Positions 59,962 to 64,000 of a DNA stretch of 64,000 nucleotides are shown here, in pieces. The notes under the pieces were generated by a model, which did not search any database, was not told the DNA's origin, and saw nothing but the letters and a program-made list of their open reading frames with translations. Source of the DNA: Dysidea avara (taxonomy: Eukaryota > Porifera > Demospongiae > Dictyoceratida > Dysideidae); NCBI RefSeq assembly GCF_963678975.1, contig NC_089279.1, positions 29,489,525-29,553,524 on the forward strand, written 5' to 3'. The translations under genes and the position numbers were made by a program. Position 1 is the first letter of the stretch. Each line of letters begins with the position of its first letter.

Positions 59962-62622
59962 CTAATCAGTTTGTTGGCAATGCCACTCTAGTAGGGGAGG
60001 GTCATTTCTTGTAATTGTCAAGATGCCAATCTCTCTAAAAGGGTAAACCCCTCTAGTGGTCAAAGTAGGCTTCAAATCTTTGATCGAATCTTGCAACATT
60101 TTGCCTACTTCTTCTTGCCAATTGGTAACTAGTGGTTGGTTAACTTCATTCAGTTTTTCAACAAACAATCTTTTTAAGTAGTTACCTAACCAGTCACTGA
60201 GTAACTTCTGCAAATTTATTTTGATCAACTCTGTTTGCAAGGCTTTCTTTACAGCTTCATATACTTCTTCTAAAATTTGTAAATTTTTACTTCTGACTAA
60301 AAGTCCTTGCAAGTTTACTTTTGTGTCTAACATCTCTTGCAACGTGTTGACTATTATTGTTTGCAAGCATTTTTCCTGCAAGTCATACATCTGACGTTTG
60401 TTTAGATCTTCAGACATCTTAAAGTAATCCTTCTTGTCTATGTCTTCAACCCCTAGCTTTTCACCAAGTAGCCTTTTGCATATCATATCCTGACCATAAT
60501 GGGAGTCAGTAAAAAACAATGTTCCTTGCTTTGTTTCTCCTTTTTTAAAACTTACGTATGCAAAGACAAATCTGCATCGTGACACCATCAGCCAATCTTT
60601 TTCATAATCGTTTTCACGATCTTTCAGTAAAGCATTTTTTCGTGAATTGTTAAGCTTTTTCAGTGTTTCAAGATCATGGATTACCCTCATTTCAAGATAA
60701 TTGATTGGTTTAAACACACCAGGTTTACAACGAAAGCACGCCATATGTCCATCATTTCTACTATCTCTATTTTGAAACTCTTTGATACAATAATAATACT
60801 TGTAATAGTGTTTTAAGCACTGATCGCCATCGTCAGGATCAAATGTAGGAAATAAGCAATCTTTCAATGCCTTCAATGCCGATATCAAGTCTTCACGACG
60901 GTACTGATAATTACACGGTGTTCTACCTTTACATTTGCATTCATCTTTGCGAAAGCTATGCATATCGTAATCATCTCTTCTGGAATTAAATAGTTCAACA
61001 AACCTGCAATCCTTTATGCGTAAATCAAAAACATCAATCCAAGGTAGCTCATCTTCAATTGTAGGCAGTGCATTTAGTGTGACAAGATATGGTTCTCTTA
61101 CAATCTGGTTATTTAATATAAATTGATATCCTTGTGCAGTGATAACACTCTCCAACGATCCTCTAGCAATAAGATACTTCTTACGGTACTGCTCATACTG
61201 ACCAGGTGGTATATTAATGTACCTCTCTGCATGGTTATCATCTTGGAAACATTTGAGTGCATAATGAAAAGGTATATCACTTCCCCATAGACAAAAGCCA
61301 AATTTCTCATTGTATGGATCATTTTCATCAGATATTATACGAATTTCTGGAGCAAACAAGCAGTAGCCAACACAGCAAAGATGACATGTATGCAGTTCAT
61401 GTTCACTGGGATTTGTTACAATGGCTATTGGTTTTATTACTTTCATAATGTGATATGTAGCATAAGCCCTCAAATTATTGTAATCATTCTTCCCCCAGTA
61501 TCCATGTAACATTGCTACAAAGAACTGCAAATGATTAACATCTTGCCATTTATTGTTTCTTAGTAAATCAAGCGTTTCTTCTGTCACCTGTAGAAGTTGT
61601 AGTTCATGTGCAAGATCAATTATATCATATAGTCTTCGGTCTTTCAATTCGGCTTTGCATCTTTCATCTACCTTTGCAATCAATGTTCCCTTAACCTCTT
61701 TATAGGTACGTTTTACAGGTTGCGTGATTAAAGACTCCAGTTCTTCTTTAGTATCAGCAATAAACTTTTTAATAGTTGGTTCTGTTTTAACAATACAGTA
61801 ACTTGGGATCTTTGTTTTTGTGGTCTCTCCTCCACTCTTTTCAACAGTAAATGTATGATACAAAGCCAGCTGCCAACATGACAATGGAATTTCTTCTGTT
61901 GATATGTTAAAGTTTTTAACCATTTTAAGAATGGTTTGAGCTGTTTGTTCCTCCTTGCAATTTAAAAGTAGTGCTATGTCAGGTTTGTAAGCAAATCTGG
62001 GGTCTCTATTGGCATCAGTGAATGCACGGTGAATGTTATCTTTAGTTTCCTTAACACTATCAGCTCTCACTAAATGCACATAATATTGTATGGCCAGAAC
62101 AGGTGATGTGTGGAACAGCTCATCAATATACATTCTTCTTTGATAGAAACTAAATACTGTGTTTTGCCACTCGGGAAGTTGAGATAACATTGTAAGAGGA
62201 CCATAACGACCATTCCCACCACAACAACCTAAGAACACAACTAGGGACGGTGGTTTGGGGTGTAATAAAGCTTCTAAAATATCTGAAATATCCAGTGACC
62301 CAAAATTAAAGACATTTGAGTGGCCAAGAATAACGACTACGTCAGAGTATGGACGACAAGAATTTCTCCCGTCAGCAGAGTACATCTCAGGATTCATAAG
62401 TTCAATTAACGCATTAAATGGCAGTACCTTTATGTCAGGAATAAGTCTCTTCTTGTTGTATAGTCTCGTGTATAGTAATTCGCGATCGGTTCTGCATCTG
62501 GTGGGTAGTTGCATGAACAAATTACGGAGATTATCTGCTGTCAATTTTAACTCATCGTTTAGATAGAACAATCTGGCTGTAACTGGCTTTGGTTCGACGG
62601 GGCTACAGTACGACAAGGCCAT
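59962..62622 (-). CDS. 886-aa single-exon protein with N-terminal CHAT/caspase-like region, function unknown
   Basis: The longest ORF in the window, uninterrupted. The start ATG lies in a fair context (GGAATGG). Residues 94-101 (DVVVILGH, His at 101) and 126-136 (SLVVFLGCCGG, Cys at 133) have the strand-His and strand-Cys spacing of clan CD CHAT/caspase-fold peptidases, in which LVVLSAC-type strands end in the nucleophile; GSLDISDILEALL between them fits the intervening helix. No other domain was recognised. A cysteine group at 562, 564, 570 and at 629 and 632 (CKCKGRTPC, CFRC) may bind zinc. The last 200 residues are Leu/Lys/Glu-rich and helical in character. There is no signal peptide or membrane segment, so it is probably cytosolic. 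Being intronless beside intron-rich genes, it may be a retrogene or a lineage-specific gene. Peptidase activity is an inference. Confidence 0.8.
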   Translation of the reverse strand: MALSYCSPVEPKPVTARLFYLNDELKLTADNLRNLFMQLPTRCRTDRELLYTRLYNKKRLIPDIKVLPFNALIELMNPEMYSADGRNSCRPYSDVVVILGHSNVFNFGSLDISDILEALLHPKPPSLVVFLGCCGGNGRYGPLTMLSQLPEWQNTVFSFYQRRMYIDELFHTSPVLAIQYYVHLVRADSVKETKDNIHRAFTDANRDPRFAYKPDIALLLNCKEEQTAQTILKMVKNFNISTEEIPLSCWQLALYHTFTVEKSGGETTKTKIPSYCIVKTEPTIKKFIADTKEELESLITQPVKRTYKEVKGTLIAKVDERCKAELKDRRLYDIIDLAHELQLLQVTEETLDLLRNNKWQDVNHLQFFVAMLHGYWGKNDYNNLRAYATYHIMKVIKPIAIVTNPSEHELHTCHLCCVGYCLFAPEIRIISDENDPYNEKFGFCLWGSDIPFHYALKCFQDDNHAERYINIPPGQYEQYRKKYLIARGSLESVITAQGYQFILNNQIVREPYLVTLNALPTIEDELPWIDVFDLRIKDCRFVELFNSRRDDYDMHSFRKDECKCKGRTPCNYQYRREDLISALKALKDCLFPTFDPDDGDQCLKHYYKYYYCIKEFQNRDSRNDGHMACFRCKPGVFKPINYLEMRVIHDLETLKKLNNSRKNALLKDRENDYEKDWLMVSRCRFVFAYVSFKKGETKQGTLFFTDSHYGQDMICKRLLGEKLGVEDIDKKDYFKMSEDLNKRQMYDLQEKCLQTIIVNTLQEMLDTKVNLQGLLVRSKNLQILEEVYEAVKKALQTELIKINLQKLLSDWLGNYLKRLFVEKLNEVNQPLVTNWQEEVGKMLQDSIKDLKPTLTTRGVYPFREIGILTITRNDPPLLEWHCQQTD

Positions 62623-62754
62623 TCCTCCGACTCAACCAGGTGCAATCGCAAAAGAAAGAAAACCCGAGAGAAAACCCCAAACCAAGCTCTATAGTTCAAT
62701 TTTGTGTCCAAATATGGTCAAAAGTCTGGTTACAAATATTTGTGGTGAATCGCC

Positions 62755-62931
62755 TTAGTCTCGTCCTCGCAGACCCATTCTCCGGGGTGGCGCTTATAAA
62801 TTAGAGATTATAAGCGCCCCCTTCGAAAGGGGGTGCTTATAATCTTATTCTTATATTTCGGAGGGGGCGCTTATAATCTCTAATCGATAAGCGCCACTCC
62901 GGAGAATGGGTCTGCGACTGAGGACGAGACT
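62755..62931. mobile_element. MITE-like palindrome upstream of the CHAT-like gene
   Basis: AGTCTCGTCCTCGCAGACCC with ATTCTCCGG and GCGCTTATAA is answered by TTATAATCTC, CCGGAGAATGGGTCTGCGAC and GAGGACGAGACT. GCGCTTATAATC and its complement occur several times inside; a related fragment is at about 37088-37140. Confidence 0.8.
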
Positions 62932-62948
62932 GGAGTCGCCTGACGCTT

Positions 62949-63030
62949 AGTCTCGCGTGGTCAGACCGCTTTTTTCCGTGTATGGAACCCACCCAATACA
63001 CGGAAAAAAGCGGTCTGGCCACGCGAGACT
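62949..63030. mobile_element. Short palindromic element, AGTCTCGCGTGGTCAGACCG ends
   Basis: A 35-bp arm (62949-62983) with its near-exact inverse at 62996-63030 leaves only a 12-base loop. It sits directly beside the preceding palindrome. Confidence 0.85.
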
Positions 63031-63341
63031 ACCTGATGCTGTGGTTGTCTCAAAAGGTTAGGATGGGGCTTGATCAAATCTCATGCAGTTGTACTAAAAT
63101 TAACACACGTAAAGTACATGTGCTATGTGAAAGTTAGCTAGCTATGGGGGTTTCCAACACTTTCTTAAATTTGATGAGTCAAGGATGGAATGGTACCGTA
63201 TTCAAAAGAATCAAAGCCTCAGTACATACGAAAGTCTTCTTTGCCAGACATCTGGTATATCAGGTACATTATTAATTAACATGGCAACAAGACTGGAAAC
63301 ATAAGTCAACAGGTTACTAAAAAAAACACAACAAACATGTT

Positions 63342-63700
63342 CTAATGCCCATTAGTTGATGATGATAATGGTGTAATTGTTAGTCCGAGTGATAGGTCAG
63401 GAACTTTACCTTCCTTGGCCTGTGGGAGATCACATAATTTACTGTCAACACTGGTAGATGGTACTGTACCTTTTTGTAGCTAACAAACATTTCCTTGAAG
63501 GTCAGGAAATCTGTGAATGATACAAGTATATCAAAAATTTCTAAGTCTATTTCATCCTTTCTTGACCTATAAAAACAGAGTTAAATGTCTTTCTGTTAAA
63601 ATTCTTGAGCTTACTCTAATGATTTCATAAAGGATTCCATAGCAAACTCTGGCATTCTTGTTTTTAACTCAACTTCAATATGTTTTTCTATCAGTTTAGT
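63342..63700 (-). CDS. ARL2BP: ADP-ribosylation factor-like 2 binding protein, last three exons (5' part outside window)
   Basis: Minus-strand exons 63615-63700, 63470-63566 and 63342-63419 join in phase. They read LIEKHIEVELKTRMPEFAME, then SRKDEIDLEIFDILVSFTDF with LTFKEMFVSYKK, then AKEGKVPDLSLGLTITPLSS and a stop (TAG). This matches the second half of the BART domain (human: VEKYIEEQL, RIPEF, FDMLLTFTDFLAFKEMF, EKEGRGLDLSSGL) and the short C-tail. The family binds ARL2/ARL3-GTP and acts in ciliary and mitochondrial trafficking. The introns are short (50 and 48 bp). The earlier exons (start to the NKLIYTPIFNEY-type region) are not in 63701-64000, which is occupied by a repeat, so they lie beyond the window. 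Confidence 0.88.
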
Positions 63701-63779
63701 CTGTGAGGAGACAACAAAATAAAACATAAAACAAACAAATGCCATCACCCAAAACCACATGTACAAATCAGGACAAATG

Positions 63780-64000
63780 ATAGTGTCGTGCAGCCAAGAA
63801 AGCTAATGCATCCGAGCATGCGACAGACAAGTGTGCATTATTTTAGCATTGGATTTCACAGACATGTACGTACTTCAGTAATGGCTGAAGAGAAATAGCC
63901 CATTTGGTGCAGCATCCGGACATCTTCCATACCAAGATTCAGCCATCTTTTGAGATATGCTACTTCAAAGTTTGTTGTGTTTTCTTCATCTTCCATGTTT
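63780..64000 (+). repeat. Head module of the composite element, third occurrence
   Basis: TAGTGTCGTGCAGCCAAGAA, then GCGACAGACAAGTGTGCATT and CTTCAAAGTTTGTTGTG, parallels the head at 531-760 (GTCGTGCGGCC, CAACAGACAAGTGTGTATT, CTTCAAAGTTTGTTTT) and at 48567. Whether satellite and tail follow cannot be seen. Confidence 0.6.

Noticed and set aside
61257-62566. Plus-strand frames opposite the 886-aa ORF
   Set aside because: Shadow frames of the long minus-strand gene with no independent support.
63867-63996. Minus-strand frame beginning MEDEENTTNFEVAYLKRW as an upstream exon of ARL2BP
   Set aside because: It joins in phase and has a donor-like GTACGT, but the protein does not match the expected BART region, and the DNA belongs to the composite-element head seen at 531 and 48567.

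Overview
The window looks like nuclear DNA of an early-branching animal, most probably a demosponge. It is AT-rich. Its animal genes (purple acid phosphatases, PDCD5, ARL2BP) are split by introns with GT-AG borders. The space between them is packed with short inverted-repeat elements, non-LTR retrotransposon pieces, microsatellites and a large satellite array. The organism call is an inference from gene content and repeat style; I could not run a search.

Layout. 1-6.1 kb: two decayed, oppositely oriented copies of an unnamed repeated ORF family; the minus-strand copy is interrupted by a 1.7-kb composite repeat. 6.1-11.4 kb: a hairpin element, weak exon candidates of an unidentified gene, and two opposed LINE pieces. 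11.6-20.5 kb (+): purple acid phosphatase gene A, 8 coding exons, 386 aa. 24.0-24.2 kb (+): remnant of another phosphatase copy. 25.3-31.0 kb: several transposon-like elements, including one with an 8-bp target duplication and one flanked by TTAA. 31.1-40.9 kb (+): phosphatase gene B, 387 aa, a close paralogue of A. 41.2-42.7 kb (-): 5'-truncated retrotransposon with a zinc-knuckle and probable restriction-like endonuclease region. 43.9-46.05 kb (-): phosphatase gene C, 323 aa, secreted. 46.19-55.42 kb (+): PDCD5, 132 aa, head-to-head with gene C; its fourth intron is 8.6 kb and holds a LINE that is itself split by a 4.6-kb composite element carrying a satellite array. 59.96-62.62 kb (-): an uninterrupted 886-aa ORF with a CHAT/caspase-like His-Cys region. 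63.34-63.70 kb (-): the last three exons of ARL2BP.

How the parts relate. The three phosphatases keep all seven metal ligands of the ACP5 (tartrate-resistant) family and share intron positions. A and B have an acidic N-terminus and a type II signal anchor, so they should be membrane-bound with the enzyme outside the cytosol or in an endosome/lysosome lumen. C has a cleavable-type signal peptide. A and B also share an upstream block, so promoter and gene seem to have been duplicated together. The most novel items are the CHAT-like ORF, the membrane-anchored phosphatase pair, and the composite element with fixed module order (head, satellite, palindromic tail).
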